From Legionella taurinensis (lineage in GTDB: Bacteria; Pseudomonadota; Gammaproteobacteria; Legionellales; Legionellaceae), in the NCBI RefSeq assembly GCF_900452865.1, contig NZ_UGOZ01000001.1, positions 1,116,001 to 1,180,000 on the forward strand: a stretch of 64,000 bases of DNA, in the 5' to 3' direction. Both the position numbers and the translations under genes were made by a program. Shown in pieces: positions 1-8,986 of the stretch; the first letter of the stretch is position 1; every line of letters starts with the position of its first letter. Below the pieces are notes generated by a model. The model saw nothing but the letters and a program-made list of their open reading frames with translations, had not been told where the DNA came from and made no database searches.

Positions 1-99
1 AAGGCCTTTTTTGTGTGGATGAGCTGGAATGGTAAAACCGACAGCCTACGTTGGTCTAAGATAGGGCGATTTATTCATTAATCAGGGAAGGAAATCAGG

Positions 100-489
100 A
101 TGCGTAACCAACAGGGACTCACGTTAATCGGTATGTTGTTCACGGTTATTGTCGTTTGTATCGCCGGTCTGGTCATTATGCGGGTCGTTCCGGTCTACAT
201 TCAGCATTTCGAGGTTAAACGCTCCATCAGTGCTCTTGAGAACATTGAGGCTGCGGAGTTCAGCACTGACACGGCGGCCAATGCGATGGTTTTGCGCAAG
301 CGTCTGGCGAACCAATTCACCATCAATGGCCTGGATGACATCAAACTGGATGAGGTCAACATTGTTCCCGACGGCCAGGGCAATTTTAACATTAACGTCA
401 AGTACACGGTGGTCAGACCGTTGTTTTATAACATCAGCCTGATGTTTAATTTTGACGAGACCAAAGAGGTTAATATTGGTAAAAAGTGA
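100..489 (+). CDS. DUF4845-type single-pass membrane protein
   Basis: A 129-residue protein with one hydrophobic segment at about residues 7-28 and a short soluble tail. The N-terminus (QGLTLIGMLF) resembles a type IV prepilin start, but it lacks the Glu that normally follows. Proteins of this DUF4845 class often sit between the signal peptidase gene lepB and rnc, and here rnc follows with a 14-bp overlap; lepB would lie just before the window. The ATG is preceded by an AGGAAATCAGG ribosome-binding region. The molecular role is unknown; the family match is from memory of size, topology and position. Confidence 0.8.
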   Translation: MRNQQGLTLIGMLFTVIVVCIAGLVIMRVVPVYIQHFEVKRSISALENIEAAEFSTDTAANAMVLRKRLANQFTINGLDDIKLDEVNIVPDGQGNFNINVKYTVVRPLFYNISLMFNFDETKEVNIGKK

Positions 490-1159
490 TTTACAGCGCC
501 TTTGCCGGCGCCTGGGTTATGAATTTAAAGGCATCCATCACTTAAAGCGGGCCTTAACCCACTGCAGCATGGGCAGTGAAAACAATGAACGCTATGAGTT
601 TCTTGGCGATTCCATTCTCAGTTTCATTATTGCCGATGCCCTGTTCCAATTATTTCCCGATTGCAGCGAAGGCAAGTTAAGCCGCCTTCGCGCCTTTCTG
701 GTCAAAGGCGAAATGCTGGCTGAGATTGCCATGGAGCTTGAGCTTGGTGATTACCTTTATCTCGGGCAGGGCGAATTAAAAAGCGGCGGTTTCAGGAGGG
801 CATCAACGTTGGCCGATGCCCTGGAGGCGTTAATCGCCGCGGTGTACCTCGATGGGGGTATTGACGCCAGCCGCCAGATGATTCACCACCTGTTTAAAAG
901 TCGATTGCAGGACGAAAGCCTGCATGACAACTTAAAAGACGCAAAAACCTTATTGCAGGAGTACCTTCAAGCGCAAAAAATGCCGCTTCCGGAATACCTG
1001 CTTGAGAAAACGGAAGGGGAAGAGCATGATCAGGTCTTCTACATCACCTGCAAAGTGCAGGGAGTGATGGCGATGACCCAGGGCGTTGGCGCAAGCCGCC
1101 GGAAAGCCGAGCAGATTGCAGCCCGCTTATTGTTACAGCAGTTAAAAAACAAGCCCTGA
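476..1159 (+). CDS. rnc: Ribonuclease III
   Basis: Cleaves double-stranded RNA during rRNA maturation and mRNA turnover. From the TTG at 476 the product is 227 residues, close to the 226 of E. coli. The RNase III signature with ERYEFLGDS lies at about residues 38-46, with the catalytic acidic residues, and a double-stranded-RNA-binding domain covers about residues 155-225. The frame is open back to a TTG at 452, but the TTG at 476 follows AGAGG at good spacing and gives the usual N-terminus (VKSDLQRLCRRLGY). It overlaps the previous gene, so the two are probably translationally coupled. No era gene follows. Confidence 0.95.
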   Translation: MVKSDLQRLCRRLGYEFKGIHHLKRALTHCSMGSENNERYEFLGDSILSFIIADALFQLFPDCSEGKLSRLRAFLVKGEMLAEIAMELELGDYLYLGQGELKSGGFRRASTLADALEALIAAVYLDGGIDASRQMIHHLFKSRLQDESLHDNLKDAKTLLQEYLQAQKMPLPEYLLEKTEGEEHDQVFYITCKVQGVMAMTQGVGASRRKAEQIAARLLLQQLKNKP

Positions 1160-1169
1160 TTCAGGGCTT
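1144..1169 (-). terminator. Rho-independent terminator of the ABC-F gene
   Basis: An 8-bp stem (AAGCCCTG/CAGGGCTT, loop ATT) at 1151-1169, followed on the minus strand by a T6 tract at 1149-1144. The hairpin contains the rnc stop codon and touches the stop codon of the opposing ABC-F gene. On the plus strand the hairpin is not followed by a T run, so termination of rnc here is less certain. Confidence 0.7.
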
Positions 1170-3009
1170 AATCCTCCAGTGAACTGACAATGGCCAGCCA
1201 TTCCTCTTCGGCCAGAGCCAGTGCCTCCCGCTGTTGATGTTGGTCAGCCAGCAGTTTGTTTAATTTATTCTGTTGAGCAGCCTCATACAGGGAAACATCC
1301 GCCAGAGCCTCTTCAAGCGCGGCCAATTGAGTTTGACGACTCTCAATCACCTGCTCCAGCTTTTTCATGCGGTTTTGCAGGCTGCGCTTTTCCTTGTATT
1401 GGTTGGCATTGTTGGCAGACGAGGTCTCCTTTTGACTGTCTTTGGTCTGCAGCCACTGGTAATAATCGTCCAAATCCCCTTTGAAGCCCTGCACCTGTTG
1501 CTGATAAACCAGGTAAAAATCATCCACCGTCGTTTTTAACAGGTGGCGATCATGGGAAATCAAAATCAAGGCCCCTTCATAACTTTGCAGGGCAATCTCA
1601 ATGGCTGCGCGCATGCCCAAATCCAGGTGGTTGGTCGGCTCATCCAGCAGCAGCAGGTTGGGCTTTTGCCAGACCAGTTTGGCTAAAGCAAGCCGGGCTT
1701 TCTCACCGCCTGAGAAATGGGTGATGGGATTAACGGCCATGTCGCCGACAAAATTAAACCCGCCAAGGTAATCTCGTATGCTTTGTTCCCGTGCATCCGG
1801 CGACAAGGCCTGAATGGTCTGCAGGGGGCTGGCGTTATCGTCCAGTTCATCCAGCTGGTGCTGAGCATAGTAGCCAATTTTCAAATGCGGCGAGCGGTGA
1901 ATGTCGCCGGCCAACACAGGGAGGCCGCCGGTTAAGGTTTTAATGAAGGTTGATTTACCCTCGCCGTTCGGGCCGAGCAGGGCAATCCTGTCGCCTGGGT
2001 TTAAAATCAGATTCAAGCGCTTAAGAATGGGGCGGCCAGCATCGTATCCGGCAGCGACCTGCACGCAGTTAAGCAGGGGATTACCGGCACGCGGACAGGG
2101 GTAGAATTCAAACGAAAACGGCGAATCCACCTGCGCCTGGGCAACGATGTCCATTTTGGCAATGGCATTCAGACGGCTTTGTGCCTGCTTGGCTTTCGAG
2201 GCTTTGGCGCGAAAACGGTTCACGTACGCCATCATGTGGCTGATTTTCAGCTGCTGTTTTTCATGCATGATTTGCTGTAGAGCCAGCTGTTGGGCCCGGG
2301 TTTGCTCAAAGCGGCTGTAATTGCCGCTGTAAAGCGACAGGGTCTGATTTTCAATGTGCAGAATATGGCTGACAAAGGCATCCAGAAATTCACGATCATG
2401 TGAAATCAGTAAAATACTGCTGGGTGATTGTTTCAACCATTTCTCAAGCCAGAAAATGGCTTCCATGTCCAGGTGGTTGGTGGGCTCATCAAGCAGCAGC
2501 AAATCCGCTGGCTTCATGAGGCAGCGCGCCAGCGACAGGCGCATGCGCCAACCGCCGGAAAAACTGTTGACCGGATTTTGTAGTTCAGACGGTTTAAAGC
2601 CTAAACCGGACATGATCGCGGCAGCCTGAGACGGTTTGCTGTAACCGCCGGTCTCGTTTAACCGGGTGTGGCAATCGAGCACCGCCTCATGGTTGCCGAG
2701 GGCTTCAGCCTCCTGCAACCGTTTTTGCAGGTTGAGATAACCGTCATCGCCGGCCAACACAAAATCAAGCGCTGCCTCGGTACTGTCTGGAATCTGCTGC
2801 GACAAATGACTGATGCGGGTGTGCGGATTCAGGAACCATTCGCCGCTGTCATGGCCAAGCTGCCCAAGAAGCAGCGAAAAAAGACTGGATTTACCACAGC
2901 CATTATTGCCGACAAGACCGACTTTCTGTTTTTCATAAAGGGTCACGCTGGCATTCTGCAGAAGCACTTTATTGCCGCGGGACAGGGTAATTTGCCGCAG
3001 GGTTAACAT
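1168..3009 (-). CDS. ABC-F family ATPase (YheS-like)
   Basis: A soluble protein of 613 residues with two ABC ATPase cassettes and no membrane segments. Cassette 1 has Walker A GNNGCGKSS, signature SFSGGWRMR and Walker B LLLLDEPTNHLD. Cassette 2 has GPNGEGKST, HFSGGEKAR and the same Walker B. A charged linker follows cassette 1 and a coiled-coil-like tail ends the protein. This is the ABC-F layout, and the overall sequence recalls E. coli YheS. ABC-F proteins act on ribosomes, for example to relieve stalls; the exact role of YheS is not settled. The frame also opens at a GTG at 3015; the ATG at 3009 gives a more typical start (MLTLRQITLSRG). No clear ribosome-binding site decides this. Confidence 0.9.
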   Translation of the reverse strand: MLTLRQITLSRGNKVLLQNASVTLYEKQKVGLVGNNGCGKSSLFSLLLGQLGHDSGEWFLNPHTRISHLSQQIPDSTEAALDFVLAGDDGYLNLQKRLQEAEALGNHEAVLDCHTRLNETGGYSKPSQAAAIMSGLGFKPSELQNPVNSFSGGWRMRLSLARCLMKPADLLLLDEPTNHLDMEAIFWLEKWLKQSPSSILLISHDREFLDAFVSHILHIENQTLSLYSGNYSRFEQTRAQQLALQQIMHEKQQLKISHMMAYVNRFRAKASKAKQAQSRLNAIAKMDIVAQAQVDSPFSFEFYPCPRAGNPLLNCVQVAAGYDAGRPILKRLNLILNPGDRIALLGPNGEGKSTFIKTLTGGLPVLAGDIHRSPHLKIGYYAQHQLDELDDNASPLQTIQALSPDAREQSIRDYLGGFNFVGDMAVNPITHFSGGEKARLALAKLVWQKPNLLLLDEPTNHLDLGMRAAIEIALQSYEGALILISHDRHLLKTTVDDFYLVYQQQVQGFKGDLDDYYQWLQTKDSQKETSSANNANQYKEKRSLQNRMKKLEQVIESRQTQLAALEEALADVSLYEAAQQNKLNKLLADQHQQREALALAEEEWLAIVSSLED

Positions 3010-3114
3010 AGCCACATCAAATCAATACAAAGAAGGGGGCTATCCTATCATAGATTAATGCCTTTTAGGCCGCTTTTTCTTGCCAGTGACTATGCCATCC
3101 TGCCGGAGTCGCAG

Positions 3115-3120
3115 TATAAT
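3115..3120 (+). promoter_or_regulatory. Probable -10 box of the queA promoter
   Basis: A perfect TATAAT at 3115-3120, 28 bp before the queA ATG, with a weak -35 (ATGCCA) 17 bp upstream. It is the only good sigma-70 candidate between the divergent ABC-F gene and queA. Confidence 0.5.
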
Positions 3121-3148
3121 GGCGTCAATTTACTTTACAGGTTGATTG

Positions 3149-4162
3149 ATGTACAAACACGATTTTTATTTTCACTTACCCGAAGAACTGATTGCGCAAT
3201 ACCCGCTGCCCGGACGAAGCGATTCCCGTCTCCTGGTTTACCGCCGCGGCGAGGAGCAGTACCGGCATCAGCAATTCAAGCAACTGCCCGATTTTTTAAA
3301 TGACGGGGATTTGCTGGTGATGAACAACAGCAAAGTCATCCCTGCACGCTTTTTCGGGAGAAAGCCCAGCGGCGGTCAGGTCGAGTTCCTCATCGAACGC
3401 CTTAAACCCGACAATCAGTTCTTAGCCCATATCAAAGCCAGCAAGGCCCCCAAAGCACAAATGATCATTGATTTGGCGAACGGATGGCAGGTTCAGATTC
3501 TTGCCAAACAGGACGATTTGTACCATTGCCAGACGCTGGGCGATTTGGACACCATGCTTGCCGACATTGGTCACATCCCGTTGCCCCCCTACATTACCCG
3601 CCACGATGAAAAAGCGGATTTTGAGCGCTACCAAACCGTTTATGCCCGCCATAAAGGCTCTGTGGCCGCGCCCACGGCCGGTTTACATTTTGATGATTCC
3701 CTGATGGCGCAGCTTCAGCAAAAGGGGGTGCAGATTGCCTATTCCACTCTGCATGTCGGAGCCGGGACATTCAGGCCGGTTCGCTGCGAAGCCATTAAAG
3801 ATCACAAAATGCACAGCGAACAATTGATCATCAGCGACGCGCTTGCTGAAGCGGTTAACCGCACCCGTGCGTCGGGTAAACGCGTGATCGCCGTCGGTAC
3901 CACCGCCCTTCGCAGCCTCGAAAGCGCCGTGGTTGACGGGCAACTGCAAGCCTGCGTTAAAGAAACGGACATTTTCATTTACCCTGGTTATGAGTTTAAA
4001 ATCTGTGATGGCCTAATCACTAATTTTCACCTGCCGGAATCAACGTTGCTGATGCTGGTTTCTGCATTCATTGGGCATGCCCGGGCGATGGATCTCTATC
4101 GCGAAGCCATTGCAGAGCGTTACCGCTTTTTCAGTTATGGCGATGCCAGTTTATTGCTTTAA
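3149..4162 (+). CDS. queA: S-adenosylmethionine:tRNA ribosyltransferase-isomerase
   Basis: Transfers and isomerises the ribosyl group of S-adenosylmethionine onto preQ1 in tRNA to make epoxyqueuosine, a late step of queuosine synthesis. The 337-residue length fits the family. Typical stretches are the N-terminal FYFHLPEELIAQYP, the VAAPTAGLHFDD block and the C-terminal TNFHLPESTLLMLVSAF. The ATG at 3149 follows ACAGG; a TTG one codon upstream is an unlikely start. The next gene, 14 bp downstream, sits where tgt is found in many gamma-proteobacteria, but it encodes a degenerate protein. Confidence 0.96.
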   Translation: MYKHDFYFHLPEELIAQYPLPGRSDSRLLVYRRGEEQYRHQQFKQLPDFLNDGDLLVMNNSKVIPARFFGRKPSGGQVEFLIERLKPDNQFLAHIKASKAPKAQMIIDLANGWQVQILAKQDDLYHCQTLGDLDTMLADIGHIPLPPYITRHDEKADFERYQTVYARHKGSVAAPTAGLHFDDSLMAQLQQKGVQIAYSTLHVGAGTFRPVRCEAIKDHKMHSEQLIISDALAEAVNRTRASGKRVIAVGTTALRSLESAVVDGQLQACVKETDIFIYPGYEFKICDGLITNFHLPESTLLMLVSAFIGHARAMDLYREAIAERYRFFSYGDASLLL

Positions 4163-4176
4163 TTACCGAGAGTCTT

Positions 4177-4890
4177 ATGCCGACAACGCCACGCCTGATT
4201 CCTGTTTTAACGTCCCATGCCGGCAGTTGCCTGACGCTGGACAACTGGCAACAAGCCGGCATTAGCCTTGCGGCTTTGTACCTTGATGCCTTGCTGATGA
4301 AGCCCGGTTTGGATTTTCTTAAATCCTCAGGCGGCCTGAAAAGCTATTATCCCTGGTCGGGTGAATTGGTCTTGAATGCATCGACCCTGACAGAAGACAA
4401 AGCCGGGCATTACCGGGTGCGTTCCCACTATGATGGGGAAATTATCCAGTTGGACGCGGCAGGTATCCTTGCATTACTAATTGCCTTAAAACCCGACTAT
4501 GTCGTGCTGTCACCAAGCCTTGCAGACTACTGCGAGAGGCTTAAACCCGAGTGGCACGGGATTCGGCTTCTTTCTGAGGAAGAGGGGACTTATCATTACC
4601 GTAACCGTCTGGATGCGTTTCTTGCGGCCGAAAGCATCGTGGGACTGATAGAAGCCGATTTCCCGGCGAATGATGCCGTCAACGGCCGTGTGTATGATCA
4701 AGGTCAGGTCATGGATCTGTCTGATAGTCAGTACAGTCAGGATTTTACTGTGCTGTCCGCAGGATGCGCCTGCCCCGTCTGCCGACAGAACTACACCCGC
4801 GCCTATTTTCATCACCTGCTTCAGCATACGCCTTTGCTGGCCCAGAGGCTTTTAATCCAGCACAATGTTCATTATTGTCAAAACCAGTGA
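4177..4890 (+). CDS. Degenerate Tgt-like protein (probable pseudoenzyme)
   Basis: A 237-residue protein that occupies the usual tgt position between queA and yajC. Its C-terminus (NYTRAYFHHL and a CxCxxC at residues 197-202, then His229) matches the zinc site of tRNA-guanine transglycosylase. Residues 43-115 can be laid over the N-terminal half of Tgt (MKPGLDF, SGGLKSYYPW, YDGEIIQLD). Where Tgt carries the catalytic DSGGFQ motif this protein reads NASTLT, and the central region with the second catalytic Asp (FDCVMPTR type) and GGLAVGE is absent; Tgt is normally about 370 residues. The frame is intact, so this is a shortened paralogue rather than recent decay. Catalysis of base exchange looks impossible; a structural or partner role is conceivable. 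The alignment was made by eye. Confidence 0.7.
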   Translation: MPTTPRLIPVLTSHAGSCLTLDNWQQAGISLAALYLDALLMKPGLDFLKSSGGLKSYYPWSGELVLNASTLTEDKAGHYRVRSHYDGEIIQLDAAGILALLIALKPDYVVLSPSLADYCERLKPEWHGIRLLSEEEGTYHYRNRLDAFLAAESIVGLIEADFPANDAVNGRVYDQGQVMDLSDSQYSQDFTVLSAGCACPVCRQNYTRAYFHHLLQHTPLLAQRLLIQHNVHYCQNQ

Positions 4891-4931
4891 GTCAATAGCC
4901 GCTCATGCGATCAATTTCCCTTGAATGTTCA

Positions 4932-4960
4932 TTTACCTCTGCGTGAAATCTCGCTATGAT
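4932..4960 (+). promoter_or_regulatory. Candidate promoter for yajC-secDF
   Basis: TTTACC at 4932-4937 and TATGAT at 4955-4960 are separated by 17 bp, about 65 bp before the yajC start. Both boxes match sigma-70 consensus at four or five of six positions. Confidence 0.4.
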
Positions 4961-5026
4961 GTCACGCTATCTTGACTGCCCGCATTGATTTATGGCGGAG
5001 CAGGCAGTGAACTTGAGGAGAGTGTG

Positions 5027-5365
5027 ATGAGTTTTTTTATTAGCGATGCAATGGCGGCGGCAACATCGGCTGCGCCGGCTAATCAATCTGAAAGTGCGTT
5101 TTCACTGATTATGATTGTGGCTATTTTTGTATTGTTCTACTTTATGTTGATAAGACCTCAGAACAAGCGCGCCAAAGAACACCGTGAAATGGTTACTGCG
5201 CTGAAAAAAGGCGATGAAATTGTCACGTCTGGCGGTATTATCGCCAAAGTAGTCAGTCTTGATGAGCAATTCATTAAAGCCAGCATTGCTGAAGGTGTTG
5301 AAATCAGTATCCAGCGTAATGCGGTGAGTAATGTGTTGCCCAAAGGCACGATTAAATCCCTCTAA
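5027..5365 (+). CDS. yajC: Sec translocase accessory subunit YajC
   Basis: A 112-residue inner-membrane protein that associates with SecD and SecF. It has a short periplasmic N-terminus, one membrane segment at about residues 22-42 ending in LIRPQNKRAKEH, and a cytoplasmic domain with the usual GDEIVTSGGI motif. The ATG at 5027 follows GAGGAGAG; an in-frame upstream ATG at 4985 adds 14 uncharacteristic residues. It lies 20 bp before secD in a yajC-secD-secF operon. Confidence 0.95.
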   Translation: MSFFISDAMAAATSAAPANQSESAFSLIMIVAIFVLFYFMLIRPQNKRAKEHREMVTALKKGDEIVTSGGIIAKVVSLDEQFIKASIAEGVEISIQRNAVSNVLPKGTIKSL

Positions 5366-5385
5366 GTTTGTCACAGGGAAAGGAA

Positions 5386-7242
5386 ATGCAGAATAAATAC
5401 CCCCTCTGGAAAAACCTGGCGCTGCTGTTGATTGCAGTCGTTGGTCTTGTCTACTCCATACCTAATCTCTACAGCGAAGATCCTGCAGTACAGGTGAGTT
5501 CTCAATCCGGTGCCAACACCGAGGAGTTAAAGGATGAAGTGACACAACTGCTTGAGCAGTCCAAACTGGATTACAGTTCCATCGAGCAAGGCAGCGAAGG
5601 CGTGGAGGTTCGTTTTCCATCCACGGATACGCAACTGTTGGCTCAGGATGTCATTAAAAATGGTCTGGGCTCCGATTACACGGTGGCGCTTAACCTGCTC
5701 CCTTCGACACCGGAGTGGCTGCGCCGCATTGGTGCGGAACCCATGAAACAGGGGCTTGACTTGCGCGGCGGGGTGCATTTCCTGCTTGAGATTGATGTCG
5801 ACAGTGTGGTTAACCGCCGCTATGAAGGCTTGATGAAAAACATCGGGCAGAATTTACGCGAAAGCGGTATACGCTATGCAGGCATCCGTTACATTAATGA
5901 AAAAGGCATCCAGATCCGTTTCCGCACGCCCAAGGCCATGAGTGATGCCGAGGAGGGTGTGCGTGAGAATTTCTCAGGACTGGTTTTTGCCTCCTCGCCT
6001 AAAACCTTGAGCATGACCGCTTCCTTATCCCCGGATGAGTTAAACACCATTCGCCAGAATACCATCGAACAGACGATGAGCATTCTGCGTAACCGCGTCA
6101 ATGAGCTGGGTGTGGGTGAGGCCGTGGTGCAGCAACAGGGCGCAACCCGTGTGGCGGTGGATTTACCGGGCATTCAGGATGCAGCTCGCGCCAAACAGAT
6201 TCTTGGCGGTACGGCCACCCTGCAATTCCATTTGGTCGATCAGGAAAATGATCCGCAGGTGGCGAAACAAACGGGCGCCGTGCCGGTTAACAGCAAGCTG
6301 TACATGATGGACGGCCAGCCGATTCTGTTGAAACGTCAGGTCGTGTTAAGCGGCGATTCCATCACCAGTGCGGTCTCCAGTTTTGATCAACAAACTGCAA
6401 CACCCGCGGTTCAGGTTCAACTGGGCGGCGGCGGTGAAAATTTGTTTACCAAAATCACCCGTGAAAACATTGGCAAGCGCATGGCGATTGTCTTTGTGGA
6501 AACGAAAACCAGCATTCAAAACGTCAATGGCGTGAACAAACGCATGACCCGCCGCGAAGAACGTGTCATCAGTGCGCCGGTCATCCAGAATGCGTTGGGC
6601 AATAACTTCCAGATCACCGGCCTGTCCGACAGCAAGGAAGCCAGCAATCTTGCCCTGCTGTTAAGGGCGGGTGCCTTACCCACGGTCATTTATCCGGTTG
6701 AAGAGAGAACAGTAGGTCCTTCCCTGGGTAAAGAAAATATCCGCCGCGGCATGGTGTCTCTGGAAGTGGGTATGGGCTTGATTCTGGTGCTGATGCTGGT
6801 GTACTACCATTTCTTTGGTCTTGTCGCCGACATTGCCCTGTTCCTTAACCTGATTTTGCTAAGCGCCATTCTGTCGATTATGGGCGCCACGCTGACATTA
6901 CCCGGTATTGCGGGGTTTGTGTTAACCGTGGGTATGGCGGTCGATGCCAACGTACTGATCTACGAGCGCATACGGGAAGAATTACGCAATGGCCTGTCAC
7001 CGCAGGCGGCCATTTACGCAGGCTATGATCGTGCATTCTCGACCATTCTTGATGCCAACTTAACCACCCTGATTGTAGGGATTGTTTTGTTTGCCATTGG
7101 TACTGGCCCGATCAGAGGTTTCGCTGTGATCCTGTCTCTGGGGTTAATTACTTCCATGTTGACCAGTATTACTTACACGCGTGCCATCGTGAACTGGTAT
7201 TACGGCGGTCGTAATGTCAAAAAACTGTCTATTGGTATTTAA
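5386..7242 (+). CDS. secD: Protein translocase subunit SecD
   Basis: Inner-membrane RND-type subunit that uses the proton gradient to help pull secreted proteins across the membrane. The 618 residues show a first membrane helix near residues 7-25, the periplasmic P1 region starting with PEWLRRIGAEPMKQGLDLRGG, and a C-terminal five-helix bundle with GMAVDANVLIYERIREELR. The ATG at 5386 follows AGGGAAAGG; the frame opens six codons earlier at a TTG. secF follows 12 bp later. Confidence 0.97.
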   Translation: MQNKYPLWKNLALLLIAVVGLVYSIPNLYSEDPAVQVSSQSGANTEELKDEVTQLLEQSKLDYSSIEQGSEGVEVRFPSTDTQLLAQDVIKNGLGSDYTVALNLLPSTPEWLRRIGAEPMKQGLDLRGGVHFLLEIDVDSVVNRRYEGLMKNIGQNLRESGIRYAGIRYINEKGIQIRFRTPKAMSDAEEGVRENFSGLVFASSPKTLSMTASLSPDELNTIRQNTIEQTMSILRNRVNELGVGEAVVQQQGATRVAVDLPGIQDAARAKQILGGTATLQFHLVDQENDPQVAKQTGAVPVNSKLYMMDGQPILLKRQVVLSGDSITSAVSSFDQQTATPAVQVQLGGGGENLFTKITRENIGKRMAIVFVETKTSIQNVNGVNKRMTRREERVISAPVIQNALGNNFQITGLSDSKEASNLALLLRAGALPTVIYPVEERTVGPSLGKENIRRGMVSLEVGMGLILVLMLVYYHFFGLVADIALFLNLILLSAILSIMGATLTLPGIAGFVLTVGMAVDANVLIYERIREELRNGLSPQAAIYAGYDRAFSTILDANLTTLIVGIVLFAIGTGPIRGFAVILSLGLITSMLTSITYTRAIVNWYYGGRNVKKLSIGI

Positions 7243-7254
7243 TGCGAGGTTTAG

Positions 7255-8172
7255 ATGGAATTTTTTAATCCAAACTCAAATGTCGATTTCATGGGGGCGC
7301 GTAAATGGACTGCCCTCCTGTCAGCGCTGATTTTTATTGTTTCCATCGCGGCCTTGCTTATCAATGGCCTGAACTGGGGACTTGATTTTACCGGCGGTAC
7401 CCAGATTGAGGTCACCTACACTGACGCCGCGGATTTGACCGCTATTCGTGAGAACCTGTATCAGGCCGGTTTTAAAGAAGCCCAGGTTGTCAGTTATGGC
7501 ACGTCAAAAGACGTGCTCATCAGCATTGGCCCCAAAGCGGACATGGAGCAAAGCGAGCTGGTGGACAAGGTGATGAGCGCCTTGCCCGGGGCGACCAAAC
7601 AACGGGTGGATTTCGTCGGTCCCCAGGTTGGGGAGGAGTTGGCGACTAAAGGGGCTCTGGCGATCATTGTCTCGCTGCTGGCCACCATGATTTACATCGC
7701 CATGCGTTTTGAATACCGTCTGGCGGTCAGTTCGGCTGTTGCGCTTATTCATGATCCGGTGTTGATCCTCGGTGTTTTCGCCATGTTCGGTATTGAATTT
7801 GATTTAAAGGCGCTGGCTGGTTTGCTCGCCGTTATCGGTTACTCACTGAACGACACCATCGTTGTGTTTGACCGCGTACGCGAGAATTTCATTAAAATTC
7901 GCCGTGCTTCGCCTCTGGAGATCATGAATATCTCCATTAACCAGACTTTGTCGCGAACCATCATGACCTCGGTCCTGACCTTGTTTGTGGTTGTGGCCCT
8001 GTTTGTCTACGGCGGCGAGACCATCCGCGGCTTCTCTCTGGCGCTGATTATCGGTATTGTGGTCGGAACGTATTCGTCTATTTACGTGGCTGGTGCTTTA
8101 GCGGTGGTCATGGGATTGGATCGCAAAGATTTCCTGCCTAACCAGCGTAAAGAAATCGATGACAGACCATAA
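7255..8172 (+). CDS. secF: Protein translocase subunit SecF
   Basis: Partner of SecD in post-initiation protein export. The 305-residue length is typical. The first membrane helix is followed by the GLDFTGGT motif at about residues 43-50, and the C-terminal bundle carries IGYSLNDTIVVFDRVREN. It is the last gene of the yajC-secD-secF cluster. Confidence 0.97.
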   Translation: MEFFNPNSNVDFMGARKWTALLSALIFIVSIAALLINGLNWGLDFTGGTQIEVTYTDAADLTAIRENLYQAGFKEAQVVSYGTSKDVLISIGPKADMEQSELVDKVMSALPGATKQRVDFVGPQVGEELATKGALAIIVSLLATMIYIAMRFEYRLAVSSAVALIHDPVLILGVFAMFGIEFDLKALAGLLAVIGYSLNDTIVVFDRVRENFIKIRRASPLEIMNISINQTLSRTIMTSVLTLFVVVALFVYGGETIRGFSLALIIGIVVGTYSSIYVAGALAVVMGLDRKDFLPNQRKEIDDRP

Positions 8173-8191
8173 GTCATCCAAATTTCTCAGT

Positions 8192-8228
8192 TATTTCAAG
8201 GTCCTTGAATAATAGGGCAAGTTTTTAA
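8192..8228 (+). terminator. Possible terminator after secF
   Basis: An inverted repeat (CAAGG/CCTTG with extended A/T arms TTATTT and AATAA) lies about 20 bp after the secF stop, followed by GTTTTT at the end of the span. The gap between stem and T run weakens the call. Confidence 0.35.
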
Positions 8229-8647
8229 CTAACGTTTATCACTTGCCCATTGCCTTCCCTGCTTACTTGCGATTTGGTCGTGATTTTCCACCCAATGAAT
8301 TTCTTATCTTTTCTGACGTTTGCATCGTAGTAGCCTTGTGGCGCAGCCGGAGCAGATGGAATGATTTTACCTACCGTAATCATTGATTGGTATTAAGTCC
8401 TCGGAGGCTACCAAGCAATGAGTTGTATTTGTCTATTCATAAATAGAATGAATCAAAATGATGAAAAATTAACATTATTTTATTATCGTTTTTTTGAGTA
8501 GTAGGCGCTGCACTGGATTTTTATTTGGAGACAGAGATGAACCCCATGTCTGGGTGGCTTACTGCCTTTGGCAAGCCGCTTCCGACATGCCACGGCAAAC
8601 GCGTGACATGTCGTGTCGCTGTGTGAAACCACGGGTTATTGATGCAG
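8229..8647. other. Intergenic stretch with no supported gene
   Basis: About 420 bp separate secF from phhB. The only open frame, 63 codons at 8494-8685 on the plus strand, has no ribosome-binding site, an unremarkable composition rich in Cys, Arg and Trp, and runs into phhB. I see no tRNA, repeat or clear promoter here. Confidence 0.5.
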
Positions 8648-8986
8648 TTAATCCAGCAGCGCATCCACCTTGGCGGCGCAAATAAAATCATTCATGGATA
8701 ACCCCTGCAGGGCATGGGTCATGAAACGAACGTGGCAATAGTTGTACCCGACTTCCAGATCGGGGTGGTGGTTTTCTTTGTTGGCCATCCAGGCGATGGC
8801 ATTGACAAAGGCCATGGTTTCATAAAAATCAGCAAATGAAAAAGACCGTTTGATTTCCTTGCTGTTATTCACCACGTCCCAACTTTGATGCAGCTGCGGC
8901 ATTAAGTTTTTAACCTGTTCGGCGGTGAGCGCCTGACCTATACCCTCACAGGATTCACAATGCTTATGCTGCAAATCACTTTTCAT
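8648..8986 (-). CDS. phhB: Pterin-4a-carbinolamine dehydratase
   Basis: Dehydrates 4a-hydroxytetrahydrobiopterin formed by phenylalanine hydroxylase, allowing the pterin cofactor to be recycled. The 112 residues contain the family motif ENHHPDLEVGYNYCHV and the following THALQGLSMNDFICAAKVD. Its start lies inside the end of hisC (11-bp overlap), so the two are co-transcribed. A phhA gene for the hydroxylase is not in the window. Some family members also act as dimerisation cofactors; nothing here tests that. Confidence 0.93.
   Translation of the reverse strand: MKSDLQHKHCESCEGIGQALTAEQVKNLMPQLHQSWDVVNNSKEIKRSFSFADFYETMAFVNAIAWMANKENHHPDLEVGYNYCHVRFMTHALQGLSMNDFICAAKVDALLD

Noticed and set aside
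8494-8685. A 63-codon ORF in the secF-phhB gap
   Set aside because: No ribosome-binding site, unusual composition, and it runs into the phhB coding sequence on the other strand.
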